NCBI GenBank assembly: GCA_902778115.1
Contig: CACYWG010000001.1
Location: 186,001-250,000, forward strand
Length of the DNA stretch: 64,000 bases
Source: Oscillospiraceae bacterium
GTDB taxonomy: Bacteria; Bacillota; Clostridia; Oscillospirales; Oscillospiraceae
Reading direction: 5' to 3'
The notes under the pieces were generated by a model. The model saw only the letters and a list, made by a program, of their open reading frames with translations. It searched no databases and had not been told where the DNA came from. Below are positions 39,610-47,823 of the stretch, piece by piece. A program made the translations under genes and the position numbers. Position 1 is the first letter of the stretch. The number at the start of each line of letters is the position of its first letter.

Positions 39610-39736
39610 GGTGGCCAGCCCGCGGCTGGCAATGATCCGCTTCGCTCAAATAGGCCGGAGGGAATACCCAATCCACTCCGGCACCGCCCCATGCGAAACG
39701 AAACCAGTTCGGATTTGGATTGCCCCGGTGGGTCAA

Positions 39737-39768
39737 AAGAAGGCGGCCCCTTGCGGGGCCGCCTTCTT
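39737..39768 (-). terminator. terminator of the tldD-tldE operon
   Basis: AAGAAGGCGGCCCC pairs with GGGGCCGCCTTCTT around TTGC; T-rich tail on the minus strand, 11 bases after the tldE stop. Confidence 0.85.
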
Positions 39769-39779
39769 CCTCAATGTAT

Positions 39780-41069
39780 TCAGCTTTCCGCTCCGGTGAC
39801 GGTGACGTTTTTCAGCAGTGTCAGCGCGGGGATGCGGTAATTGTTATACTGTACGCTCTCCTCGCTCAGCAGCATATCCTTGACGAAGTCATGCATCGAG
39901 CCGGAGACGGAGCCGCCTGAAACCGGCACGGTCCTCTCCCCGTCGTGCCAGTAGGCTAGACGGATCTCGCCGAAGATGTCGCCGGTCATCGGGTCTACCT
40001 GGAAATCAGAGAACTCAACGACCTCGAGATACTTGCCGGCGCGCAGCTCTTGCTCGCTGTGCGTGCCGCCCTCGACCAGGACATTTGACGGAATAAAGCT
40101 GTCCTCCAGGCCGAGATAGGAGGCGAACATCCGGCTGCCGCAGTATTTCTCCGGGACGCCGGCGCGAAGGATCACGGTATCGTGGATCGGCGCGCCCTCC
40201 GCGTCAAAGGCGCGGTTCATCGACGAGTTTTCCAGCTCCCTTACCAGGGTAACGGAGACTTTATCGCCCTTGATCTCATCGGCGATGGGCTTGCCGAGCT
40301 GCCAGTCGCTCATGCGGAGGTAGACCATCTGAGCGGACAGGCGATCCACAAAGTAATCGTAGATGCGGGTCGCGTCGCTCGTCGTAAAGAGCACATCAGC
40401 CTGACCGAGCGCAGGCGTAGGCGCCGTATGCAGGCGATCCTTGCCATACTGCATCGTGCGTGCCAGATCCCGTTTCAGTCCCACGGCGTCACAGCTGCCG
40501 CTTTGATAATTGCGGTACAGTTCGATCTCATGGCCGTCCCTGCGGGCGTTGACCACGACCTCGATCATGCTGTCGGGATAGATCTCCTCCACATCGATGC
40601 CCTCGGAGTTGAGGAAGCGGCGGGTCTTGGCGTTGACGAAGATCTCATAGCTGTTGATATCCTCGGTCGCCGTCTCAGGCAGCTGCTGCATGGTCTCGAG
40701 GAAAGCACGGGCGATCCCGCTCACGTCAACCGGCGCGCTGTGCAGCGTCTCGCGGTGCGCCTCAGTCAGCGGATTAAGAGGATAAGGGCGGTTTTTGACC
40801 AGAGTGGCGCGATAGGCCAGATCCCCGATCAGGCGGCGCGCCTCGTCCTCCGTCGCCGTCGGCGGAAGTTCCGCGCTCGCGCTGCCCATGAACTTTCCGT
40901 CATCAATAAGCTGATAGACCTTGACGCTGATGTGCTCGACATGCTTGGCGCGGTTCTGGTCCAGCTCGTGGCGGATGAAATAGAACTCCCAACCCTCGGT
41001 TTTGACATCATTGAGTTCCCAGGCGTGCACGCCGGACTCCTTGAGCAGTTTTACAATGGTATCCAACAT
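39780..41069 (-). CDS. pmbA: TldE/PmbA family metalloprotease subunit
   Basis: A 429-residue TldD/PmbA family protein without a metal motif, as expected for the TldE (PmbA) partner. In Enterobacteria TldD and TldE form a heterodimer that removes leader peptides, for example from microcin B17, and degrades CcdA. Family segments include EIFVNAKTRRFLNSEGIDVE, EYCGSR-type core and GTHSEQEL near the substrate tunnel. The start ATG 41069 shares one base with the tldD stop (TGATG), so the subunits are translated in coupled fashion. The N-terminal MLDTIVKLLKESGVHAWELNDVKTEGWEFYFIRHELD is typical. Confidence 0.86.
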   Translation of the reverse strand: MLDTIVKLLKESGVHAWELNDVKTEGWEFYFIRHELDQNRAKHVEHISVKVYQLIDDGKFMGSASAELPPTATEDEARRLIGDLAYRATLVKNRPYPLNPLTEAHRETLHSAPVDVSGIARAFLETMQQLPETATEDINSYEIFVNAKTRRFLNSEGIDVEEIYPDSMIEVVVNARRDGHEIELYRNYQSGSCDAVGLKRDLARTMQYGKDRLHTAPTPALGQADVLFTTSDATRIYDYFVDRLSAQMVYLRMSDWQLGKPIADEIKGDKVSVTLVRELENSSMNRAFDAEGAPIHDTVILRAGVPEKYCGSRMFASYLGLEDSFIPSNVLVEGGTHSEQELRAGKYLEVVEFSDFQVDPMTGDIFGEIRLAYWHDGERTVPVSGGSVSGSMHDFVKDMLLSEESVQYNNYRIPALTLLKNVTVTGAES

Positions 41070-42502
41070 CAGCCCAGCCTCGCTTTCGTCTTGAGATAGG
41101 GGCCGCCGTCCGTGACCTTGACCCACTCCTTATAGCCCTTGCCGCAGCCCCCGGTGCCGAAGATCTCGCGATCACCGGAGAGCATCGAGATATTCCCCAG
41201 CAGATCGGGCACATAGCCGGTCATGATGATCGGCGCAACGATTTTTCCGGTCAGCCTGCCATCTTTGATCTCGCGGCCCATCTTGATGATGCACTGAATG
41301 CCCCAGTGCTTCGGATCCTCCATACCGCTTTCCATGCCCTCGAGCAGATACCCGTGCCGGATGGAGGCGATCATTTCTTCAAGCGTACTGTCTCCGGAAT
41401 CAAAGATCGTGTTGGTCATGCGGGTATAGGCCTTGTGCTCGAAGTTCTCGCGCTTGCCGTTGCCGGTCGGCTCGGTGCCGAGGCGCAGCGCGGCCAACGC
41501 GTCGCAGATACCGGTTTTCAGGATGCCATGGTCGATCTCGACCACGTCGCCGGCAAGCGTACCCTCATCGTCAAAGGCATAGCTCGTGACGTTGTCGGTG
41601 CAGAGCGCGCCCTCGTGCATCGTGACAAGGTCGCTGCCGACGCGCCTGTCGACGTATTCTTTGCCGAGCGCGCGGTTTTTGACAAACATGTCCATTTCAA
41701 CGCCGTGACCGAAGGCCTCGTGTGCAATCAAGCCCGTCACCTCGGGGGAGGCGATGATCTCGTACTCGCCCGGCTCGATGCGCCCAGCGTCGAGCAGTTC
41801 GACCGCCATGGCGACGCTCTTTGTCATCTTGTCCTGCAGTTGATCGAAGAGCTCGGGGCCGCAGAGGCCTGAAACGCCCTCATAGCCGATCTGGTTGCGC
41901 CCGTCGCGGCTGACGACAGCCACGGCCGTGCCTTCGCTGTAGACATAGCTCTGGCACATATCGCGGTGCTCAGTCAGGAACATCTTGCAGATATGCGTGG
42001 ACTGGGCGTTGGCCATGCATTCGATCATATGCTCGCTCATGGCCATGCCGGCGTCTGACAGCGCGCCAAGCTTTTCGACCAGCTTCCTGACGTCCGTCGT
42101 CTCCGGCAACTGCTCGGTCTCCTTCTCGACAAAGAGCGTGACCGGCTCGTCCCGGAGCATCGCGGTATTGTAGACCTTGCTGCCCGTGGCATCAAGGATC
42201 GACTGCTGCTTACGCAGGGCAGTCAGGATCTGGTCAGCCGTTTCTTCGACTTGGCCCGGATCGAACTCGTTGAGCGCATACTCGCTGTACTGTCCGTTCT
42301 TGTACACACGCACGACGACGCCGCGTTCCGTGGTCATCGTCTCGCTGGCCACGCTGCGGGCGTGCTGCGAGATGCGCACGGCCAGACCGCGGGAGTCAGT
42401 CGCAAGGATGCTGACATAATCATACTCCCGGCGCAGGATCCGGATGAGTTCCTGCAGGCCAGCCTTGATCCCGCTCAGATAAGGGGAAAACGGTGCTTTC
42501 AT
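41069..42502 (-). CDS. tldD: TldD family metalloprotease, catalytic subunit
   Basis: A 477-residue protease subunit. The zinc site HEAFGH (HExxxH) lies in GLIAHEAFGHGVEMDMFVKNRALGKEYVDRRVGSDLVTMHEG, and the third ligand Cys is expected in the C-terminal GTGGCGKGYKEWVKVTDGGP segment, which is present. With TldE it would trim unfolded peptides inside the barrel. No ribosomal peptide precursor or export gene is adjacent, so the natural substrate is unknown. The gene has a good promoter and an SD-containing leader. Confidence 0.9.
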   Translation of the reverse strand: MKAPFSPYLSGIKAGLQELIRILRREYDYVSILATDSRGLAVRISQHARSVASETMTTERGVVVRVYKNGQYSEYALNEFDPGQVEETADQILTALRKQQSILDATGSKVYNTAMLRDEPVTLFVEKETEQLPETTDVRKLVEKLGALSDAGMAMSEHMIECMANAQSTHICKMFLTEHRDMCQSYVYSEGTAVAVVSRDGRNQIGYEGVSGLCGPELFDQLQDKMTKSVAMAVELLDAGRIEPGEYEIIASPEVTGLIAHEAFGHGVEMDMFVKNRALGKEYVDRRVGSDLVTMHEGALCTDNVTSYAFDDEGTLAGDVVEIDHGILKTGICDALAALRLGTEPTGNGKRENFEHKAYTRMTNTIFDSGDSTLEEMIASIRHGYLLEGMESGMEDPKHWGIQCIIKMGREIKDGRLTGKIVAPIIMTGYVPDLLGNISMLSGDREIFGTGGCGKGYKEWVKVTDGGPYLKTKARLG

Positions 42503-42537
42503 TGGATTCCTCCTTTTTGATCAATTGTTATGGGCAA

Positions 42538-42566
42538 AGTATAGCATAATCCATGCATTTTCACAA
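42538..42566 (-). promoter_or_regulatory. promoter of tldD
   Basis: TTGTGA, 17 bases, TATACT on the minus strand. Confidence 0.75.
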
Positions 42567-42593
42567 CAAAAAAGCCGCGGAAAACCGCGGCTT
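42564..42593 (-). terminator. terminator of the DUF4364 gene
   Basis: AAGCCGCGG (TTTT) CCGCGGCTT on the minus strand followed by TTTTTTG, 14 bases after the stop. It directly precedes the tldD promoter. Confidence 0.88.
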
Positions 42594-42606
42594 ACTTTCT
42601 ATCCAT

Positions 42607-43122
42607 TTACTCGCTCAGCATGGCGGCGATCTTCTGGTAGTAGACTTCCGCGTCACGGCGGAAGTTCTCCTCGATCTTCTGCGCCTGCTCCTCACCGGCG
42701 CAGACGAAGCTCAGGTGAATCAGCTCCCCTTTTCCGTCGCCCATGCTCAGCGTCACGGTGCAGCCGTCTTCCGTCAGCTCATGCTTTGCGACGATGCTTG
42801 CATCCCGGCGCATCTTTTCCTGCACCGGCGCCAGCAGACGGGCGGCTTTCTTGCGCACGGAATAGGGCAGGCTGCTTTCCACCGCGTCGGCGTTGCGCGC
42901 GCCCTTCTCGGTGACGGCATAGCCGCCCTCCTTTTCCTCCACATTGCCGCCGGTGACCAGCTCGCTCAGGCAGTCGGAATAGTCGAAATAACCGATGCCG
43001 TCGTCGCACATGACAAGGCCGCGCAGCGTCTCCGCTTCGACTGTGCCGGGCAATCGCCGCAGCACATAAAGAATCAGAATCTTGATATCCAGTTTCTCGT
43101 GAATAAAGCCGAGCTGATCCAT
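42607..43122 (-). CDS. DUF4364 family protein
   Basis: A 171-residue protein of a family found in Clostridia. The first 75 residues form a winged-helix-like domain (MDQLGFIHEKLDIKILILYVLRRLPG; YSDCLSELVTGGNVEEKEGGYAVTEKGARNA), suggesting DNA binding; the rest is a charged alpha/beta region with no catalytic motif. The ATG at 43122 has GGAGG 7 bases upstream. It has its own promoter and terminator, so it is monocistronic. Role unknown. Confidence 0.82.
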   Translation of the reverse strand: MDQLGFIHEKLDIKILILYVLRRLPGTVEAETLRGLVMCDDGIGYFDYSDCLSELVTGGNVEEKEGGYAVTEKGARNADAVESSLPYSVRKKAARLLAPVQEKMRRDASIVAKHELTEDGCTVTLSMGDGKGELIHLSFVCAGEEQAQKIEENFRRDAEVYYQKIAAMLSE

Positions 43123-43146
43123 GGCCGCGCCTCCTTTTCTGCTCAT

Positions 43147-43174
43147 ATTATACCGCGACAAGGCAAATTTGCAA
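43147..43174 (-). promoter_or_regulatory. promoter of the DUF4364 gene
   Basis: TTGCAA, 16 bases, TATAAT on the minus strand. Confidence 0.75.
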
Positions 43175-43241
43175 GGGCAAAATCACACAGCACAACCGGC
43201 GCTCATAGACTGTACTGAAGTTTAAGCAAGGAGGTTTTCCC

Positions 43242-44036
43242 ATGCCTGACAGAAGTGCACCCGTTCAGGCGGAGCAGTCCCGACAGATCCGGGAGGCCGT
43301 CGGCGTGAATACCAGCAAAATTTTCGATACATGTCTTGACAAGGACTGTGTGGATGAACTGAGAGTATACCCCACCGTCACCTCGCAGGGCTATATTGAA
43401 AACGCGCTGAATATCCGTCCGCGCTCCGCCGATCTGCTGTATGTGGACGTTTCCGTCTCCCCCATTTCCTTCAACCGCGGTTATTACACCGTGGACTGCA
43501 CCTATTTTTACCGCGTCACCGGCGAAACCTTCCCCGCCGGCCAGAGCGTGACCGGGCTCGCCGTTTTCGACAAACGCGTCATGCTCTTCGGCAGCGTGGG
43601 CAGCGTGATGAGCTTCCGCTCGGACGATGCGGCACCGACGCTCGGCGGCATCGAGCTGCCGCGCGCCGTGGTCGACGCCGTCAATCCCATTGCCCTGCAG
43701 ATGAATCTGCTGGACGTGACGGACCCCGCGCCGGGTGAGCCAGAGCTGCGCGACATCCCCGCCTTCATTACCGACGCCTTTGCTGAGCCGCTGGTGCTGA
43801 CCGATACAGCGCGGCGCTGGTTCGTCACGCTGGGCCAGTTCAGCATTATCCGACTCGAACGCGATACACAGTTGACGATCCCTGCCTATGAATACCTGGT
43901 ACCCGAAAAGGAGTGCCCGGGCAACAACGATGACGACGATCCCTGCACGCTTTTCGGCCGCATCCCCTTCCCGCAGGAAGAGTTCTTCCCGCCTGACATT
44001 GTGGAAAACAACGCCAGTTACCGCAGCCTCGTTTAA
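43242..44036 (+). CDS. conserved-looking protein, unknown function
   Basis: A 264-residue soluble protein with an AAGGAGG ribosome site 8 bases before the ATG and a clean terminator after the stop. There is no signal peptide or membrane helix. It opens with a charged stretch, then CLDKDC (Cys31, Cys36), then a beta-rich region with alternating hydrophobics (SADLLYVDVSVSPISFNRGYYTVDCTYFYRV), which may be a beta-sandwich. The C-terminal part is acidic and Pro-rich (CPGNNDDDDPCTLFGRIPFP). I do not recognise a family. No clear sigma-A promoter was found in front of it, so a sporulation-type or other sigma factor is possible. Exported coat-like or capsule roles would be guesses. Confidence 0.72.
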   Translation: MPDRSAPVQAEQSRQIREAVGVNTSKIFDTCLDKDCVDELRVYPTVTSQGYIENALNIRPRSADLLYVDVSVSPISFNRGYYTVDCTYFYRVTGETFPAGQSVTGLAVFDKRVMLFGSVGSVMSFRSDDAAPTLGGIELPRAVVDAVNPIALQMNLLDVTDPAPGEPELRDIPAFITDAFAEPLVLTDTARRWFVTLGQFSIIRLERDTQLTIPAYEYLVPEKECPGNNDDDDPCTLFGRIPFPQEEFFPPDIVENNASYRSLV

Positions 44037-44039
44037 AGG

Positions 44040-44068
44040 AAAACCCGTCCGGATGGACGGGTTTTTTT
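44040..44068. terminator. terminator after the unknown gene
   Basis: AAAACCCGTCC pairs with GGACGGGTTTT around GGAT, with seven Ts; it also lies 5 bases beyond the stop of the convergent NagB-like gene. Confidence 0.88.
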
Positions 44069-44072
44069 CACA

Positions 44073-44777
44073 TCACAATTTGGCCGCAGCCGCCGTGTCG
44101 GCGTACACCGTGACCTGAAGAGGCAGCTGCAAAAAGGCGGCCGGGACAAAGCTGTCGTCCCGCGCATAGAGCATGCGGAACACAGGATCAGCCTTTTCCT
44201 CTCCCAAAGCAATAACCAGGATCTCTTTCGCGCCGAGAAGCGTATGGATGCCCATCGTAAAGCCGAAGTCCGGCACCCGGTCTTCCCCGCCAAACATGGC
44301 GCTGAGCTCGCGTTTGCTCGCCTTTGTCAGCTTCTGCCGATGCGTCTGTGAATCAAAGGGCGTGCCGGGTTCATTCAATCCGACGCGGCCTCTTTGCCCG
44401 ATGCCGAGGATCGCCAGATCCAGCCCGCCCGCCTCCGCGAGCAGCGCATCATAGGTCTCCGCATGATCCGCGCTGAGAAACACCGAACGTTCCCCGCGCG
44501 GATCGGCTGCATCCAGCAGCGCTTGGCGCAGGCGGCTGCGGCTGCTGTTTGGATCGTCAGCAGCGAGGCCGTCAAACTCCGTCACAGCAAAGAAACGGGC
44601 GCCGGACAGATCGAGATGCCCCGCAGCGCATCGCCGCGCCATCTCCCGAGCCAAAAGCAGACAGTCGTCATTGGCGCCGAGAGCAATGACGGCTTGCGGA
44701 TGGGCGCTGATATAATCTGCGATCCGATCCGCAGCCAAAGCAAGGATACGGTCCGTTTCGCCGGTGATCGTTTTCAT
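44073..44777 (-). CDS. glucosamine-6-phosphate deaminase (NagB)-like protein, probable pseudoenzyme
   Basis: The 234 residues align by eye along the whole NagB fold: FTMGIHTLLGAKEILVIALGEEKAD matches the LTVGVGTLL ... LGSQKA end and LGIGQRGRVGLNEPG matches GVGNDGHIAFNEP. But the residues that do the chemistry are changed: the phosphate loop TGGTP is GANDD (34-38), the base Asp72 is Thr66, and the Asp141/His143 pair is Arg129/Arg131; only the Glu of NEP (Glu136) remains. Deamination of glucosamine-6-phosphate is therefore unlikely, and a regulatory, sugar-sensing or different catalytic role is more likely. The ATG at 44777 has GGGAGG upstream. It is alone, with no nagA. Confidence 0.72.
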   Translation of the reverse strand: MKTITGETDRILALAADRIADYISAHPQAVIALGANDDCLLLAREMARRCAAGHLDLSGARFFAVTEFDGLAADDPNSSRSRLRQALLDAADPRGERSVFLSADHAETYDALLAEAGGLDLAILGIGQRGRVGLNEPGTPFDSQTHRQKLTKASKRELSAMFGGEDRVPDFGFTMGIHTLLGAKEILVIALGEEKADPVFRMLYARDDSFVPAAFLQLPLQVTVYADTAAAAKL

Positions 44778-44839
44778 GTGAACGCCTCCCAAAGAATCAA
44801 GCAGCCAAAATGGGTTACACTAAAACTGAGGTGTTGCCC

Positions 44840-45526
44840 ATGGCCATTGTTTTTATCCGTACATTGATCGTGTATGCCGCGCTGCTGCTGACGATGCGTT
44901 TGCTCGGCAAAAGGCAGCTCGGAGAAATGGAGCTGTCGGAATTCGTCGTCGCTGCGCTGATCGCGGATCTTGCCGCCCATCCCCTGCAGGATATCGGCAT
45001 CCCGATGATGAACGGTCTGATCCCAATCCTGACACTCTTTTGCTGTGAGGTGCTGATCGCCGGGATCAGCTTGAAGCATATCCGTCTGCGCACACTGCTG
45101 TTCGGAAAACCGAGCATCCTGATTTCACACGGGAAGATCGACCAGCGGGAACTGTGGAAAAACCGCTTCACGCTGGACGAGCTGATGCAGGAAATGCGCT
45201 CACAGGGCGCGATGGACATCAGCAAGGTGGAATACGCCATTCTTGAAACGGACGGACGGCTGAACGTGATGCTGTATCCGTCCGAGATGCCCGCAACGGC
45301 ATCACAGCTGCAGCTGCCGGTGCCCGACAATGGATATCCCGTCATCCTCATCAGCGACGGGCGGATCATTGAGGACAATCTGCAGCGCTGCGGAAAAAGC
45401 CGAGCCTGGCTGGACGAACAGCTGAGAGAACGAAAAACGAAAAGCGCCGGAGAGGTCTTTCTGATGATGCTCAACGGCGCGGGACAAATCTACTTTGCCA
45501 GAAAGGAGGGGCCGCGTGAAACGTGA
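44840..45526 (+). CDS. DUF421 (YetF-like) membrane protein
   Basis: A 228-residue protein with three N-terminal membrane helices (MAIVFIRTLIVYAALLLTMRLLG; EFVVAALIADLAAHPL; LIPILTLFCCEVLIAGISL) and two soluble repeats, KPSILISHGKIDQRELWKNRFTLDELMQEMRSQG and LPVPDNGYPVILISDGRIIEDNLQ, which define DUF421. B. subtilis relatives (YetF, YkjA, YrbG) are spore or envelope proteins of unclear function. The ATG has GAGGTG 6 bases upstream. It overlaps the next gene by 11 bases, the usual DUF421-DUF4363 arrangement in Clostridia. Confidence 0.9.
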   Translation: MAIVFIRTLIVYAALLLTMRLLGKRQLGEMELSEFVVAALIADLAAHPLQDIGIPMMNGLIPILTLFCCEVLIAGISLKHIRLRTLLFGKPSILISHGKIDQRELWKNRFTLDELMQEMRSQGAMDISKVEYAILETDGRLNVMLYPSEMPATASQLQLPVPDNGYPVILISDGRIIEDNLQRCGKSRAWLDEQLRERKTKSAGEVFLMMLNGAGQIYFARKEGPRET

Positions 45527-45896
45527 ATGGATCGCAGGGGCGCTGCTCCTGCTGCTGTTTCTGGCAGCGCTTGTCAATATCGCCTGTCTGGATCGGCTGA
45601 TCGGAGGTATCGAAGCGGAGGTCGGCCGCGCGCAGGCGCTGGCCGAGAGCGGCGATTTTGATGCGGCGGAAGAGGCGCTGGATACGGCGATCGAAACATG
45701 GATCGCCGCCAACTCCTATACGCACATCTTCATCCGGCATCCGGAAATCGACTCGACCAGCGACGCCTTTTACGAACTGAAGGAGCTGCTGGCCGAGGAA
45801 AATGCCGAGGGTTTCCCATCGGCATTTCATAAGCTGAATTATCATTTGCACAGCATCGACGAGATGGAGCATATCCGGCTCGGCAGCGTGCTGTGA
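45516..45896 (+). CDS. DUF4363 family protein
   Basis: A 126-residue protein anchored by an N-terminal helix (KREWIAGALLLLLFLAALVNIACLDRLI), followed by an extracytoplasmic helical region with a TPR-like pattern (VGRAQALAESGDFDAAEEALDTAIETW). The GTG start at 45516 is supported by GGAGG about 6-8 bases upstream and by overlap with the DUF421 stop. It is likely the partner of the DUF421 protein. The stop abuts the convergent nrdR stop with no bases between and no terminator. Confidence 0.85.
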   Translation: MKREWIAGALLLLLFLAALVNIACLDRLIGGIEAEVGRAQALAESGDFDAAEEALDTAIETWIAANSYTHIFIRHPEIDSTSDAFYELKELLAEENAEGFPSAFHKLNYHLHSIDEMEHIRLGSVL

Positions 45897-46352
45897 TTAT
45901 TTGTCGCTGAGAAGCTTTGTGAGTTCCTCCATGAAGGTGTTGATATCCTTGAAGCTGCGATAGACGGAAGCGAAACGAACGTAAGCGACTTCGTCCACAT
46001 CACGGATGTGATTCATGACCATCTCACCGATCTCCTGCGTGCTGACCTCGCGCTCCAGATGGCTCTGCAGCTCCTGCTCGATATCGTCGGCGATCGCCTC
46101 GAGCTGGGCCAGGGTCACAGGACGTTTCTCGCAGGCACGAACCATGCCGTTAATGAGCTTGACACGGTCAAAGGACTGACGGCTGCCGTCGCGCTTGATG
46201 ACGACAAGGGGCATCCGCTCGATGATCTCATAAGTGGTAAAGCGCTTCTTGCAGGCCAGGCACTCGCGGCGGCGCCGGATGGTCGCGCCCTCCTCGGCCG
46301 GGCGGGAGTCAATGACCTTGCTTTCGGTATAGGAGCAAAACGGGCACTTCAT
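45897..46352 (-). CDS. nrdR: transcriptional repressor NrdR
   Basis: NrdR represses ribonucleotide reductase genes in response to dATP/ATP. The 151-residue protein has the N-terminal zinc ribbon [40 protein letters not shown] (four Cys) and the ATP-cone ([29 protein letters not shown]). Full length. No nrd gene is in the window. The promoter has an extended -10 at 46388-46396. Confidence 0.96.
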   Translation of the reverse strand: MKCPFCSYTESKVIDSRPAEEGATIRRRRECLACKKRFTTYEIIERMPLVVIKRDGSRQSFDRVKLINGMVRACEKRPVTLAQLEAIADDIEQELQSHLEREVSTQEIGEMVMNHIRDVDEVAYVRFASVYRSFKDINTFMEELTKLLSDK

Positions 46353-46387
46353 GGAAAATCTCTCCCAAATCTATTGATCTGAGAGAG

Positions 46388-46396
46388 ATTATATCA
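46388..46396 (-). promoter_or_regulatory. extended -10 promoter of nrdR
   Basis: TGATATAAT on the minus strand (TGn-TATAAT); weak -35. The leader runs about 30 bases to the ATG. Confidence 0.6.
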
Positions 46397-46445
46397 CATG
46401 CCCTTTTCGATTGCTACAAAAAAAGACGGAAAGCGGCGAATTTTC

Positions 46446-47720
46446 TTATCGGTTGAGCAGTGCGGCGGCCGCAGCGCCCGGCAGCGTAGTCTCCTCGCCG
46501 ACCTGAAGGCGGACGTGGCGACTGATTTCATCAGCGCAGCGGGACAGCCAGGACTCCAGAGCCGGGCGGTAGTATCTCCCCTTCTGCACCAGAGAGCCCT
46601 CGGCACAAATGACCACGGGCTTTTCCGGATTGCAGCCCTCGCCGGTCAGAAGCAGGATGCCGATCAGATTGGCGCACATGGCGCGCGCCGAACGGGAAAA
46701 CAGTTCCTGCGCCAGCGTCTGCAGAAAGGCGCGGTCTTCCTCCGAGGCACAATGCTCCAGCTGCTCGCCGCAGGCCCAGGCGTCCAGAACCGCCGAGTCA
46801 AAATGTCCGAGTTCTCTCAGCGCTTCCCGTGTTCCGGCTTCGATCAGGCCCTCATCCGCGGCGGCGTTCAGCATCAGGCGGGCAAGCTCGCCGAGATAGA
46901 CGCCGGCCGTCAGTTTTTCCAGCCATTTCATGCCGGGATTGTTGCTTTGTCGATCCAAAAGGAGATCAAAGTCGCCGCGCGGCAGCGCGTCGTACATACC
47001 AGACTCCAGATTGACAAGGATGCCGGTGTCCTCATCACGGCCGAGTTTGCCGATCCGCCGCAGCGGCAGCACGCAGCAGGTGTTCGTTCCGGTGCCGCTG
47101 ACCTGACCGATCAGGCCGCCGCAGCGGCTCTTGTCCAGCGTTGCCGAGCCGCCCAGCAGTACAGCGGCAGTGTCATTGAGGATGACGCAGTGCTTGCCGT
47201 GGATCCCGCGGCGCTCCAGCTCGGCGATCAAAGATGCGCCAACCAGCTTCCCTTCGGAACCGGTGATGACCACCTCCTTGTCGATGCGGATCACCTGTCC
47301 GTCAATCTCCGGCGTGATGACCGCCGAATAAGAAAAGCAGAAGCCGATGTCGTCCGTCTCAGCCGTCAGCGGCTCGATCGCGTCAGCAACGAAAGAAATG
47401 AACTCATCCCAGGTGGCCGGTTTCCCGATGCCGGGCATCTTCTTTTTCACCATCCGGCTCAGTTCCGGCCCACGCTCGGTCATGCGGATCAGCCCGGCGC
47501 GGAAATTGGTCCCTCCGGCGTCGATCACAACGGCGCAGTCACCGACCGGCACCTGTCCGTCCGTGCGGAGGTATGTGGGGATCATCGGCAGCACCGCGCC
47601 TTCTCTGCGCAAGCCTTCCTCCATGGCCTCTGTCATCCGGCGGGCCTCAGCCAACGGCTCAATCCGTTCGGCACTCATTGCGTGTCTTTCCAGGAACCTC
47701 AATGCTTTCTCTCTGCTCAT
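46446..47720 (-). CDS. hexokinase-family sugar kinase
   Basis: A 424-residue kinase of the eukaryote-type hexokinase family rather than ROK or GlcK. Motifs: phosphate-1 VVIDAGGTNFRAGLI near residues 65-79, FCFSYSAVITPEIDG, catalytic Asp in VILNDTAAVLLGG, GLIGQVSGTGTNTCCV, and VVICAEGSLVQKG near the adenosine site. Substrate is likely glucose or another hexose. Such hexokinases occur in Bacteroidetes and some gut Clostridia. The ATG has AAGGATG 9 bases upstream and an extended -10 promoter. No transporter is adjacent. Confidence 0.85.
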   Translation of the reverse strand: MSREKALRFLERHAMSAERIEPLAEARRMTEAMEEGLRREGAVLPMIPTYLRTDGQVPVGDCAVVIDAGGTNFRAGLIRMTERGPELSRMVKKKMPGIGKPATWDEFISFVADAIEPLTAETDDIGFCFSYSAVITPEIDGQVIRIDKEVVITGSEGKLVGASLIAELERRGIHGKHCVILNDTAAVLLGGSATLDKSRCGGLIGQVSGTGTNTCCVLPLRRIGKLGRDEDTGILVNLESGMYDALPRGDFDLLLDRQSNNPGMKWLEKLTAGVYLGELARLMLNAAADEGLIEAGTREALRELGHFDSAVLDAWACGEQLEHCASEEDRAFLQTLAQELFSRSARAMCANLIGILLLTGEGCNPEKPVVICAEGSLVQKGRYYRPALESWLSRCADEISRHVRLQVGEETTLPGAAAAALLNR

Positions 47721-47756
47721 TTTGGCGCATCCTTTCGGAAATGAATTCTGCGTGAC

Positions 47757-47765
47757 ATTATAACA
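47757..47765 (-). promoter_or_regulatory. extended -10 promoter of the hexokinase gene
   Basis: TGTTATAAT on the minus strand, 37 bases before the ATG; no good -35. Confidence 0.55.
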
Positions 47766-47777
47766 TAATGCGCACGA

Positions 47778-47804
47778 TAAAAAAAGGGGCTGAAACCAGC
47801 CCCT
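47778..47804 (-). terminator. terminator of the NfeD-SPFH operon
   Basis: AGGGGCTG (GTTT) CAGCCCCT on the minus strand, followed by seven Ts. Confidence 0.88.
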
Positions 47805-47823
47805 AAGAGAAATTGAAACAGAT

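Larger units (their letters stand above)
39412..39779. other. gene-free stretch of tRNA-end and hairpin debris
   Basis: No believable coding region. In order it holds the tRNA-Leu terminator, an inverted tRNA-like 3' end (reading TTCGAGTCCCCTGATACCA on the minus strand, about 39446-39464), a CGACATGCC/GGCATGTCG hairpin, a second direct copy of the tRNA-Leu 3' end, a second long hairpin, a GCCAGCC/GGCTGGC palindrome, a more decayed CCACTCCGGCACC remnant, and the tldE terminator. It looks like repeated duplication around the tRNA end. Confidence 0.7.

Noticed and set aside
39293-39840. Short open frames around tRNA-Leu with peptide like VGLEPTR or YQGTRTRG
   Set aside because: These are translations of tRNA and its repeats, a common annotation artefact.
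43180-43241. Sigma-E- or sigma-K-like promoter (CATAGACT near 43204) before the unknown gene
   Set aside because: The -10-like match has no acceptable -35 at the right spacing, so it cannot be distinguished from chance.
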